A DNA stretch of 43,199 bases from Arthrobacter sp. Y81. GTDB taxonomy: Bacteria; Actinomycetota; Actinomycetes; Actinomycetales; Micrococcaceae. The DNA is taken from the NCBI RefSeq assembly GCF_002929335.1, contig NZ_PJIL01000026.1, positions 1-43,199 of the forward strand, read 5' to 3'. The notes beneath the pieces are model-generated. The model worked only from the letters and a program-made list of their open reading frames with translations, had not been told where the DNA came from and did not search any database. Positions 8,688 through 16,212 of the stretch are shown one piece after another. How positions within the stretch are numbered: the stretch's first letter is position 1; the number at the start of each line of letters is the position of its first letter. The translations under genes and the position numbers were made by a program.

Positions 8688-9235
8688 GCGGTTCCGGCCC
8701 CTTCCAGCTTCATCGTGCTGTAGTCAACCACGAGTTCCCCTTCGAATGCGGTCACCCTGACCACTCCGCCCTCCGCGATGCTGCCCCGCAGCACGGCACG
8801 GCCCACCTGCGTTTCCACCACGTGGGAAATATAGCGGCGCAGGGGCCGGGCTCCGGATCGAAGCCGCGTTCGGCTATCAGGAGGCGCGCCTCCTCGGTTA
8901 GGTGCAGCTCTGTTGCTGCTCGGCCAGCCGCTGCCGCAGCTGCTGGAACTGCAGATCAACGATGCGTTCGATTTGCGGCAGTCCCAGGGGCGCGAACAGG
9001 ACCGTATCGTCGACGCGGTTGAGGAACTCGGGGCGGAAATGCGCCCGGAGCTCACCCATGACCATGCCTCTCCTCGGTGATCGCCCCGCCTTCGGCCGAA
9101 CCACGGAAGCCACCTCGATGCCACCCATGAACAGGGAAGTGTCGGAGCTCCATCGTCTTCCTGGCAAACATGCACGCCTCGTCCAAGTCGGAAATGACGA
9201 TCAGCCGGGAGACCGTCTACCAGTACCTGCGCCAC
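8684..9235 (-). pseudogene. clpB: ClpB C-terminal remnant
   Basis: Fragments of the AAA+ disaggregase ClpB in several frames. The central piece, FRPEFLNRVDDTVLFAPLGL (near 9000-9050), is the typical end of the second AAA domain. The tail (ARPLRRYISHVVETQVGRAV and onward) ends at 8684. At least two frame changes separate them and the N-terminal ~600 residues are absent. It abuts the thioredoxin remnant downstream (stop at 8684, ATG at 8687), suggesting an ancestral clpB-trxC operon. Confidence 0.75.
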
Positions 9236-9286
9236 GCCAAGCTGGGGTGGCGCCCCTCCCCCGCCAGCAGCGGGCGCCTAGGTTAA
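9194..9286 (+). pseudogene. Possible recombinase HTH fragment
   Basis: A 30-codon frame, MTISRETVYQYLRHAK and onward, resembles the C-terminal helix-turn-helix of Hin/resolvase-type serine recombinases. It faces the clpB remnant and may mark the breakpoint that truncated clpB. The match is short and could be chance. Confidence 0.25.
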
Positions 9287-9320
9287 TGCGGGGCGGGGGG
9301 ACTTCCCGCACAAACCTAGG
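9277..9320. repeat. Inverted repeat with CCTAGG ends
   Basis: CCTAGGTT-AA-TGCGGG on the left pairs with CCCGCA-CA-AACCTAGG on the right (14 of 16 positions). It follows the stop of the minus-strand FMN reductase gene by ~35 bases and lacks a T run; it may act as a transcription end or be a site left by recombination. Confidence 0.45.
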
Positions 9321-9354
9321 ACGGTCGTCCTACCTCCTACGGTTGTTGGGATGC

Positions 9355-9969
9355 CTATCGGGAGAGCTTCTGGTCGTCCGGGTGCGTATCGCCAATATGT
9401 CCGGGGGCGTTTGCCGCCAGGACCCGCTCCACGAAGGCACCGTATTCGTCCATGTAATGTCGCAGGAAAGCTGCCGTGGACTCGTCTGTTACTGCCCCGT
9501 CATCGCCGAAGATTCCCGGTTTGAATTGGATGTACGCTTCCGAAGCGTTCAGCTGCGGGGCATCAAGGAAGCTCAGCACCGAGCGCATTGTGGACTGCAT
9601 GACGGCGGTGCCGATGCTTCCGGGCGAGGCGCCGATGATGCCGCTTGGTTTGCGGGCGAACGAGTTGGATCCCCAAGGGCGGGAACCCCAGTCGATGGCG
9701 TTCTTCAAAGCTCCGGGGATGGAGCGGTTGTATTCGGGCGAGATGAAGAGGATGCCGTCGCAGGCCTCGATGGCCTCCTTCAGTGCCCGTCCTTCAGCGG
9801 GGAAGTCGGCGTCGTAGTCGTAGCTGTACAGGGCGAGATCTTTGATGGGGATCTCGGTGAAATCAAGGTTGCCCGGCGCCAGCCTGATGAGGGCCTTGGA
9901 CAGCGTACGGTTAATGGAGCGGCTAGCCAGGCTGCCGACGAAGTAGCCAATTCTGTAGGTTGCTGCCAT
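9355..9969 (-). CDS. NADPH-dependent FMN reductase
   Basis: Flavodoxin-fold NAD(P)H:FMN/quinone reductase, 204 residues, the family's usual length. The N-terminal flavin-binding loop (GSLASRSINRTLSKAL, residues about 12-27) and the signature PEYNRSIPGALKNAIDW (about 79-95) are both present. In the cytoplasm such enzymes reduce flavins or quinones and often serve redox stress. GGAAGGA precedes the ATG. It stands alone, with the osmoprotectant-binding gene ending just upstream in the same direction. Confidence 0.9.
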   Translation of the reverse strand: MAATYRIGYFVGSLASRSINRTLSKALIRLAPGNLDFTEIPIKDLALYSYDYDADFPAEGRALKEAIEACDGILFISPEYNRSIPGALKNAIDWGSRPWGSNSFARKPSGIIGASPGSIGTAVMQSTMRSVLSFLDAPQLNASEAYIQFKPGIFGDDGAVTDESTAAFLRHYMDEYGAFVERVLAANAPGHIGDTHPDDQKLSR

Positions 9970-10025
9970 GAGCTTGATCCTTCCCAGGATGCTATTGGTT
10001 GGCCGTGCATACGTGCCGCATCTGA

Positions 10026-10955
10026 TTAGGCAAGGTCTTCGTTATGGAGCCACGCGGATGCGGCGTCCTTGGGGTTTTGCTTGGCATTTCCGGAGACCTG
10101 TTCGTTGAGCTGCATGAGGTCCTCAGTGGTTAGTACCCGCGAAACTCTGTTGAGGATTTTCCTGGCCTCGTTGCCGACTCTGTCTGTGCGGATCAGTGGC
10201 AGCACCTGCTGGGCGGCGAAATTGTCCTTGGGGTCCTCAAGCGGCACGAGGTTATTTCTTGCGATCAGCGGCGAAGTGCTGAAGATGTCCGCGGCCTGGA
10301 TTCGGTCGTCCAGCAGCGCCCGAAGGGTCACTGGGCCGCCACCGTCGCTGAATGGTACAAACTCCTTGGGGACGCACCCGTACTTGGCTGTGAGGCCGGG
10401 TAGACCCTGAGGCCGTTCCTGGGCCTCGGCCGGCATTCCCAGCGCGATCTGGTCACAGATTTTTCCAAGGTCATCGAGGTTTTTCAGACCATACATGGCC
10501 GCAGTTTGTTCTGTTACGACGATCGAGTCCTTGTCTTCGGCGGCGGCAGGTTCCAGGACAGCAAGCCCTGCCGGCAGCTTCCCCGGGAGTTCCTCCATCA
10601 CGTCTACGGCGCTGACGGCTGTTGCGTTCTTGTCCACGTAACGCAGGAGGTTGCCGCTGTAGTCGGGGACCAGGTCGATAGAGCCGTCCTGTACTGCTCT
10701 GACATAGACCTCCCGGGAGCCAATCCGCGGTTTGGTCGTTGCGGCGATGCCTCCTGCGTTCAGTGCCCCCGCGTAGATTTCAGCGAGCGTTTCACTCTCG
10801 GGGAAGTTTGCCGACCCCACTACCAATGGTCCTTTGGCACCGGCTGACCCTGCTGCTTGGCCGTTTTCCAGCGGGTTTGAGCTGCATCCAGTCAGACCCA
10901 GGACGAGCAGAAGTCCGGTAATGAGAACGGCTGGTCGTGTAAATATGTTCCGCAT
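10026..10955 (-). CDS. Osmoprotectant (glycine betaine/choline) ABC transporter binding lipoprotein
   Basis: OpuAC/ProX-type substrate-binding protein of the quaternary-amine uptake family, 309 residues. A hydrophobic signal peptide ends in a lipobox (LGLTGC, Cys24), so it is a membrane-anchored extracellular lipoprotein. The domain starts with VVGSANFPESETLAEIYAGA and continues with VRAVQDGSIDLVPDYSGNLL, typical of OpuCC/OsmX. No permease or ATPase gene lies beside it, so it must work with a transporter encoded elsewhere or be an orphan. Confidence 0.88.
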   Translation of the reverse strand: MRNIFTRPAVLITGLLLVLGLTGCSSNPLENGQAAGSAGAKGPLVVGSANFPESETLAEIYAGALNAGGIAATTKPRIGSREVYVRAVQDGSIDLVPDYSGNLLRYVDKNATAVSAVDVMEELPGKLPAGLAVLEPAAAEDKDSIVVTEQTAAMYGLKNLDDLGKICDQIALGMPAEAQERPQGLPGLTAKYGCVPKEFVPFSDGGGPVTLRALLDDRIQAADIFSTSPLIARNNLVPLEDPKDNFAAQQVLPLIRTDRVGNEARKILNRVSRVLTTEDLMQLNEQVSGNAKQNPKDAASAWLHNEDLA

Positions 10956-11057
10956 GGGTTTTCCTTAGGTTATATTGCGTCGCTGATCCACGGATGCTGC
11001 CAGTCGGGTGGAGCGCCCCGCGCACCACGGCCGGAACGGGTGAACGGCGCGTGGGCG

Positions 11058-11600
11058 TCAGGGCTGCACGCTGATGGCCTGTGCGGCTGGGACGTCCAGC
11101 TCGGTCTGTTCGGAGCTTAGCCAATGAGGGCTGTCGCCTTGCCGACGGTGGCAGGATGGGACGGATCGGCCAGCGCGTCCATAATTTCCTCGTATCCAGG
11201 AAATTCGCTGGAGTCTTCCAGTGGGCCGCGCCGGGCGCCGTCGATCAGCCGGTCCGGCGGAGTGCCTTCGTTTGCTGGCCGACGGGAAAGAGTTCGAGCC
11301 GGTGAAGCCGGCTGTCGCCAAAGTCGTATTCATAGAAGATCGCGCCCGAACCTAGGCCGAGAAGCTGCTCCAGGGATCCCCCGGCCTGTCTCCCGGGCAG
11401 GAGCGACGTGCCGGCATGCGTCGAGTAGGACAAACTGCTTGAGAGTATGGTCAGCGTTGAGAATTTTGCAGGCAGGAACATCGATGGATCGGAGTGCATC
11501 CTGGCGGTTCGCGTGGAGCTCGTCGACAGCGAGCCTGGCATTAGACTCCAGTTTTGAGATCCGGAGCTCCCTGGCTCTGAGTCAGGTGCACAGAACTCAG
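11058..11600 (-). pseudogene. Plasmid pRiA4b ORF-3-like protein, decayed
   Basis: Minus-strand fragments in three frames match the order of this family: FYEYDFGDSRLHRLEL (near 11300-11340), then DGARRGPLEDSSEFPGYEEI and MDALADPSHPA (near 11150-11250), then the tail SEQTELDVPAAQAISVQP ending at 11058. In this family the motif around YEYDFGD is the hallmark; many members travel with plasmids or IS1096-type elements. No continuous reading frame remains. Confidence 0.55.
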
Positions 11601-11625
11601 TCCTAACGCGACGAAACGACGGCTA

Positions 11626-11913
11626 TCAGTGCGAAATAGGTGCGACTAAAACAACGGATTGGCAGTCACGAAAATGGAACAGCTTTCTTTCATTCAGGTC
11701 ATCCCTGATCCAAATAATGAGTCCATCCTTAGTCCTTTGCTCCACCGCTCCGACATACTCCCGTTTCCCCCACGCTCGCAGTGACACAACGTCCCCGGAG
11801 TCGAGGCCTGTCCAGGTCAGCAGGGGATGCTTTTCAGCGTCATCGCGTCGCTGTCCTGCTTCGGGGTCATCGTCCTGCGTTGCTATGACGTGGCCTATAA
11901 CCGCACCCGGCAT
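11626..11913 (-). CDS. Small hypothetical protein
   Basis: About 95 residues from ATG 11913 (MPGAVIGHV). The C-terminal part, SGDVVSLRAWGKREYVGAVE onward, looks like a compact beta-rich domain. I do not recognise the family. The start lies 11 bases after the stop of the upstream small gene, consistent with one transcript. An upstream in-frame start at 11961 would overlap that gene. Confidence 0.5.
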   Translation of the reverse strand: MPGAVIGHVIATQDDDPEAGQRRDDAEKHPLLTWTGLDSGDVVSLRAWGKREYVGAVEQRTKDGLIIWIRDDLNERKLFHFRDCQSVVLVAPISH

Positions 11914-11923
11914 CAGGGATTCT

Positions 11924-12128
11924 TCACAGCAAATCGACTTCCCGGGTCTGGCCGTAAACAACTTCGGGACTGAGGGCGACGGTAAATGTTGTGTAGTCGA
12001 CCCTAGTCACGAGAATGCCGTAACCAACTGCGTTCTCACGGAGCAGCAGTGAACTGGCACCCTCTAGTTGTTCGTCGTGAAGCCGGGTCCTCGACCCTGA
12101 CAGTGATCGTTGAGGTGGCGGTGGACAT
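11924..12128 (-). pseudogene. Small hypothetical gene, probably frameshifted
   Basis: ATG 12128 has an excellent AAAGGAGAGACA leader and opens MSTATSTITVRVEDPAS, but the frame soon stops. One base out of register, RLHDEQLEGASSLL continues to VDLL at 11924 with no good start of its own. A single frameshift near 12085 therefore splits a ~68-residue protein of unknown function. Confidence 0.5.
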
Positions 12129-12360
12129 TGTCTCTCCTTTGAGTAATCCAACCAAGAAACCGGGGGCTGACTGAAGGCCGCCACGGGCACTAATGAATCA
12201 TCAGGGGCTGGCTGGATGATGGCCGAAGCCGGGGCCTACGGGTTGGTGCGGTATTGCTGCATTCCCCCATTTCCGGCAGCCAAGAACCCGCCGTTGAGCC
12301 TCGACGAGCTAACAGAGGACATAAGAGCGTCACACCAGCTGCTCCCTGCCGGGGCGGGTC

Positions 12361-12612
12361 TCAGACCTGTTCTTTCGGAAGGTCGTACCGCCGTACCGCA
12401 TAGCGATACGCGTGCGCGTCGGTCTCCACTTCGAATCCAGCAAGGTCCCTTTCAGAAGCCTGCTCGAAATCGTCGTGCGAATGCACGATCGGCGCGAAAT
12501 AATCACCCCGCGAGGCGGGGCCCAAAAGGACGTAAGCCCACCACGACGGATGAAAATGTCGCCTTAAAAAATCAAGTGGGATTGCCACAATTCGACCTCT
12601 CAATTGGAACAT
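12361..12612 (-). CDS. Small hypothetical protein
   Basis: An 83-residue frame rich in aromatic and charged residues (HSHDDFEQASERDLAGFEVE). GGGAG lies about 11 bases before the ATG. Composition looks coding but no family is recognised. Confidence 0.4.
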   Translation of the reverse strand: MFQLRGRIVAIPLDFLRRHFHPSWWAYVLLGPASRGDYFAPIVHSHDDFEQASERDLAGFEVETDAHAYRYAVRRYDLPKEQV

Positions 12613-12642
12613 CTGGATACTTCTCCCTGTAACAGTTCTCGT

Positions 12643-12803
12643 TCATCGCGCTTCGAAGTAACGCGGATCGTCGTTGGGTTTGATGGTCTTGTCTTTGACT
12701 CTTTCGATCGGGTTGAAGGCGGTAACGACCTCACCGGGGGTGCTATGGTGCCGGTGTTCGTCCGCAGCCGACAATCCCGGACTCGTTGGACAACTCGACC
12801 CAA
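12643..12803 (-). pseudogene. C-terminal fragment of a quinone oxidoreductase paralogue
   Basis: VVQRVRDCRLRTNTGTIAP matches the C-terminal VQRVRDGRLRTNIGNIAA of the full-length gene at 13839-14759. After a frameshift, FNPIERVKDKTI matches its last helix and strand. It sits at the end of the same minus-strand gene row, so a tandem duplication followed by deletion is likely. Confidence 0.6.
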
Positions 12804-12821
12804 GGTCTGGGTGTCGAACGG

Positions 12822-13301
12822 CTACGTCATGTCACGCTCAAACGTCGTGAATTGCTCGTCGTCGTCCTGGCCGACCGCGGGTTTGTGAGGGTAGGCACCG
12901 GGGCCGGGATGGACCTTGTCAATGAGGTCGAGGTATTCGGGGTTGCGGTCAATGAACTCACCCACGACCGGGCAGATGATGGTGATCTTCTTCCCGCTCT
13001 CGCGGATCTCATCTAGCACGCGAGCTACGAGTTCCGTCGCTACCCGATGGTTCCGGTAGGCATGGTTGACCCAGGTTGAAAGCAACACGACCCGGCCGCC
13101 CACGAACCGATACGTGAGCTCTCCGATGGCCTCAGCGCCGAGGGCAGCGATCCATCGGCCCCGCTCCGTATCGTTGATTACATCGAGCTCCCAGCTGGAC
13201 TCCACCTCACTGAGAGCCTTCTTTTTCAGAGTAGCGACAAGCGCCGCGTTGCTCTCTTGGCGCTTGGTCTCCTCGGTCTCGATGTTGGTCGTCACTGTCA
13301 C
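12822..13301 (-). CDS. COG2388-type GNAT acetyltransferase
   Basis: A 159-residue member of the short YjdJ/COG2388 branch of GCN5-like acetyltransferases. Motif A (YRNHRVATELVARVLDEIRE) would bind the acetyl-CoA pyrophosphate, and the C-terminal ICPVVGEFIDRNPEYLDLI is the branch signature. The substrate is unknown. The first ~55 residues have no counterpart in the paralogues beyond loose similarity. It is third in a minus-strand row: oxidoreductase, acetyltransferase, this gene, oxidoreductase fragment. Spacing of 33 bp from the upstream gene suggests co-transcription from the promoter at 14823-14852. Confidence 0.85.
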   Translation of the reverse strand: MTVTTNIETEETKRQESNAALVATLKKKALSEVESSWELDVINDTERGRWIAALGAEAIGELTYRFVGGRVVLLSTWVNHAYRNHRVATELVARVLDEIRESGKKITIICPVVGEFIDRNPEYLDLIDKVHPGPGAYPHKPAVGQDDDEQFTTFERDMT

Positions 13302-13334
13302 ACTTTCTGTCGGGGAAGCCCGGAGCGTTGCGGG

Positions 13335-13793
13335 CTAGGATCGGTGTGACCCTTTGGTAACTCCTGGGTGCTTGGGGTCGATGAGGTCGGCGTACTCGGG
13401 GTGGTGCTCGATGAACGTGCGCACGATCGGGCACATGATCGTGACCGTCTTTCCTTGTGCGCGCACGTCGTCGAGGACGCGTCGGATCAGCTCGGTGGCG
13501 ATGCCCTGTTTGCGGAACTCGGGGAACACTGACGTGGCCAGCAGCACTAATCGGTCGTCGCCGGCGATGTTGTAGGGAAGACCGGCTATCTCGTTGTCGC
13601 CGACGATGGCCTCGTAGATGCCGGTTTTCTCGTCGTTGACGACGTAGAAGTCGAATGCAGGGGCATGCGGATCATCGACGACCTCGTCGATGAGGACGGC
13701 CTGGTCCTGGCTGAGGGTGCCTGTTCCGTCGGGGTATCCGGCTTGGTCGGGGTACTCAAAGGCGTAGCGGGTTGGCTCGGCTGGTTCGGCCAT
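13335..13793 (-). CDS. COG2388-type GNAT acetyltransferase
   Basis: A 152-residue paralogue of the genes at 12822 and 16213. Motif A reads FPEFRKQGIATELIRRVLDD, and the branch signature is MCPIVRTFIEHHPEYADLI. The N-terminal ~45 residues are acidic and unmatched. AGGTGT-type spacing before the ATG at 13793 is ordinary (GGACACCTCC on the minus strand). Its start is 45 bp after the oxidoreductase stop, within the same likely operon. Substrate unknown; clustering with redox-repair genes suggests a stress role, which is inference. Confidence 0.87.
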   Translation of the reverse strand: MAEPAEPTRYAFEYPDQAGYPDGTGTLSQDQAVLIDEVVDDPHAPAFDFYVVNDEKTGIYEAIVGDNEIAGLPYNIAGDDRLVLLATSVFPEFRKQGIATELIRRVLDDVRAQGKTVTIMCPIVRTFIEHHPEYADLIDPKHPGVTKGSHRS

Positions 13794-13838
13794 GGAGGTG
13801 TCCTTTCGCTGATTGACTGTCCGGGGTATGCCGTATCC

Positions 13839-14759
13839 TTACGGACGCACGCGGATGATCGTCTTTCCGCCCCGTCGCTCGGTCGGGTTGAGGGCGGCGA
13901 CGGCATCGTTGAGGGCGGCGATGTTGCCGATGTTCGTGCGCAGTCGTCCGTCCCGCACTCGCTGTACGATCTCACCGAGTTGTGCACGATCAGACTCGAC
14001 AACGAAGTCGATTGCCAGGCCATCCGTAGGGCGCGCTTCGACCGGCCCAGTGATGCTCACCAGCGTTCCTCCGGCCCGGATTAGGCCCGCGGACTGCTTC
14101 TGGATTTCACCACCGATCACGTCGAATACCAGATCGACTCCCCCGACGTCTTCCAGGGTGTCGTTGGCGAGATCGACGAACTCGTGTGCGCCGAAGTCAA
14201 GTGCCTTCTGTCGGTCGGCGGCGCGTCCGGTGCCGATGATGTAGGCGCCGGCCTCACGGGCCAGCTGTGTCACCATCGACCCGACTGCGCCGGCCGCGCC
14301 GTGCACGAGGAGGCTCTGACCCGACTGAAGACGGCCGTGTACGAACAATCCCTGCCACGCCGTCAGGCCCGAGATTGGCAGACTTGCGCCAACCGTGAAG
14401 TCTACGTCGCCCGGCAGCGGCGCGAGGTTGCGCGCCTCGATCGCCACATACTCCGCCAGAGTGCCGTCGCGATGCCAGTCCGAGAGGCCGAATACTCGCT
14501 GGCCCACAGACAGCCCCGTCGTGCCATAGCCGAGCGCGGTCACCACGCCGGCCAGCTCGTGCCCGAGGATCGACGGTGTTCGATCACGGTCGGCGCGATC
14601 AGTCCAGGTCGAGGACCACTCGACCTCAGACGGGACGAACCCCGACGCATGAATCTCGACGATGACGTCGTTTATCGCTGCCGACGGCTGGGGGCGCTCC
14701 ACCAGCGTCATCCCGGCCGTTCCCGCGGCCTGATCCGTCACCACAATTGCTTTCATCAA
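13839..14759 (-). CDS. Zinc-less NADP-dependent quinone oxidoreductase
   Basis: Medium-chain (QOR-type) reductase, 306 residues. The GroES-like N-terminal half contains GHELAGVVTALGYGT; the Rossmann half starts VHGAAGAVGSMVTQLAREAG and lacks the zinc-binding cysteines of alcohol dehydrogenases. It probably reduces quinones or reactive enones with NADPH. It is closely similar along its whole length to the gene at 30429-31352. It heads the minus-strand row with two acetyltransferases. GGGAGGTAC lies just before the ATG, and the GTAAGAC-N16-GCTAACG promoter candidate is 64 bp upstream. Confidence 0.92.
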   Translation of the reverse strand: MMKAIVVTDQAAGTAGMTLVERPQPSAAINDVIVEIHASGFVPSEVEWSSTWTDRADRDRTPSILGHELAGVVTALGYGTTGLSVGQRVFGLSDWHRDGTLAEYVAIEARNLAPLPGDVDFTVGASLPISGLTAWQGLFVHGRLQSGQSLLVHGAAGAVGSMVTQLAREAGAYIIGTGRAADRQKALDFGAHEFVDLANDTLEDVGGVDLVFDVIGGEIQKQSAGLIRAGGTLVSITGPVEARPTDGLAIDFVVESDRAQLGEIVQRVRDGRLRTNIGNIAALNDAVAALNPTERRGGKTIIRVRP

Positions 14760-14822
14760 GTACCTCCCTGTATCCAGTCCTTGCCTACACGGCTTTTTTA
14801 CACCGCATTTTTTGGTTTGTTA

Positions 14823-14852
14823 CGTTAGCGGCACCAAATCTCAATGTCTTAC
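14823..14852 (-). promoter_or_regulatory. Putative alternative-sigma promoter, site A
   Basis: On the minus strand GTAAGAC (14852-14846) and GCTAACG (14829-14823) are separated by exactly 16 bases, 64 bp before the oxidoreductase start. The same arrangement occurs at 15583-15612, 15675-15704 and 27202-27231. The pairing of spacing, orientation and position is the evidence; the sigma factor is not identified. Confidence 0.6.
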
Positions 14853-15097
14853 CACGCAGGTCGTTAAAACTTCTGGCACGAGAGCCGCTCAGGAGCCACA
14901 CCTCGACGCAGTTCGCCGTGTTCTGAGCGTTTGACAGGTCTTCCGCTGCTGCTCCGCCGTCGTGGAAGATTCAACGGTGCAGCACACAAAAAGGGCGGAT
15001 GACTCTGAATTCGATGCGGTCCAGTCGACTGAAGTGTGCGCTCGGACGCCCAGCAAAGACCCTAGGCCAACGTCCGTGGGGCAGGTGCAAATCTTTG
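14853..15097. other. Intergenic stretch
   Basis: Lies between the site A promoter and the end of the DUF5709 gene. I see no gene, repeat or clear terminator. Confidence 0.4.
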
Positions 15098-15550
15098 TCA
15101 GCTCAGGTCGTCTTGATCTATGACGACGTGGACTGCGGCTTCTTCCGCTGATGCACCTCCCCCGTCAATGCCGATGTCGTTCGCCCAGTAGTCCGTCGCC
15201 GGGTCGTAGCTCTCCGGGGAAGCCCAGGCCAGACGGCCAGCTCGGACCGAACCGACCTGATCGTCGATAACCTCACCGTCCGTGTCAGTGGTGTCGCCAA
15301 TACCATCTCCGAGAATTTCTTCTGTCTCGTCGGGGATCTCTCGGGCGAGCCGGGCGGACAGGGGCTCGTGGGACCGGGCCTCGCGTTGTGTGAACCCCCA
15401 GGAGAGGTCGGCCGGCCAATCCAACGGGGAGTACCCGGTTTCGTCTATGTCGTCGCCGAGTTCATCGGTGTCGAGGCTCTCGTCGGGTGGAAGCAAGCCA
15501 TAGTCATCGGCCGGATTCTCGAAGCTGTTGCCATCATCGGTGCTGTTCAT
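15098..15550 (-). CDS. DUF5709-family protein
   Basis: A 150-residue acidic, soluble protein of the actinobacterial DUF5709 family. Typical features are the N-terminal ESLDTDELGDDIDETGYSPL region, the PLSARLAREIPDE segment, and a C-terminus with SPESYDPATDYWANDIGIDG. The function of the family is unknown; members are often seen in stress-induced loci. GGGAGG stands about 12 bases before the start. Promoter site B is 33 bp upstream, and a divergent site D drives the genes on the other side. Confidence 0.85.
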   Translation of the reverse strand: MNSTDDGNSFENPADDYGLLPPDESLDTDELGDDIDETGYSPLDWPADLSWGFTQREARSHEPLSARLAREIPDETEEILGDGIGDTTDTDGEVIDDQVGSVRAGRLAWASPESYDPATDYWANDIGIDGGGASAEEAAVHVVIDQDDLS

Positions 15551-15582
15551 ATTCGATCGCCTCCCTCATTAAGTTCTTGAAG

Positions 15583-15612
15583 CGTTAGCGGCGCCAAGCC
15601 GCGGCGTCTTAC
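15583..15612 (-). promoter_or_regulatory. Putative alternative-sigma promoter, site B
   Basis: GTAAGAC (15612-15606) and GCTAACG (15589-15583) on the minus strand, 16 bases apart, 33 bp upstream of the DUF5709 start. Both heptamers are identical to site A, while the spacer differs. Confidence 0.65.
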
Positions 15613-15674
15613 AACGCTGGTCGGACGGGTTGTGGCACACCTGGTTGGCGAGGACAACGCGATAAAGGTCTTTG

Positions 15675-15704
15675 GTAAGACGGCGCGAAAGATCGACGCT
15701 TATG
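15675..15704 (+). promoter_or_regulatory. Putative alternative-sigma promoter, site D
   Basis: TTGGTAAGACG with the heptamer GTAAGAC at 15675-15681, then 16 bases, then GCTTATG (five of seven matches to GCTAACG). It points towards the SDR/acetyltransferase/thioredoxin row, divergent to site B only 63 bp away. Confidence 0.5.
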
Positions 15705-15813
15705 AGGTAGGTGCAGGTGACAGCTGTTGTGCTTCTCCTTCATCGGACCGCGTGGAGCGCCAGGTGGTCCTGGGTAGGCCGTGCTACACATCGCGTGAAA
15801 GGAACCTTCAATC

Positions 15814-16212
15814 ATGACAGCTGGTCTTGCTGGCAAGACCGCGCTGATCACCGGCGCTGGCCGGGGCATCGGCGCAGCGATCGCGACCGGGCTTGCCCAG
15901 CCCGGAGACTATGTAATTCTTCTCGACCGTACTCCCGACCAGCTCGACGAGACGGCCAACACGATCAGAGCGAGTGCGTCGTGTGTTCAGGTCTACCGGC
16001 CAAGGGGTGCCGACCCTGCTATGCAGGGCTGGATCCGTAGCCAAGGTCCTGAACGCGCCGGTGTGCCGGCCTCGCGACCGATTCGTCAGCAGGTACGGCG
16101 ATCGGACAGGCGCCATCTGGGACCTCGGCGACCACGCCACGTAGAAGAACACGTCATCCGGGTGGTCGGGTGCTCCCGGACACGCCCACAAGCCGAACGA
16201 CTAGGAGCCAGC
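15814..16212 (+). pseudogene. Short-chain dehydrogenase, N-terminal remnant
   Basis: The first ~55 residues are a clean SDR start: the cofactor-binding TGxxxGxG loop in KTALITGAGRGIGAAIATGL, then the second strand YVILLDRTPDQL. After about residue 55 the match is lost and the frame runs on as unrelated sequence. The catalytic Ser-Tyr-Lys region is absent. GAAAGGA precedes the ATG, and the reading frame stays open into the acetyltransferase gene behind it. Confidence 0.65.
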
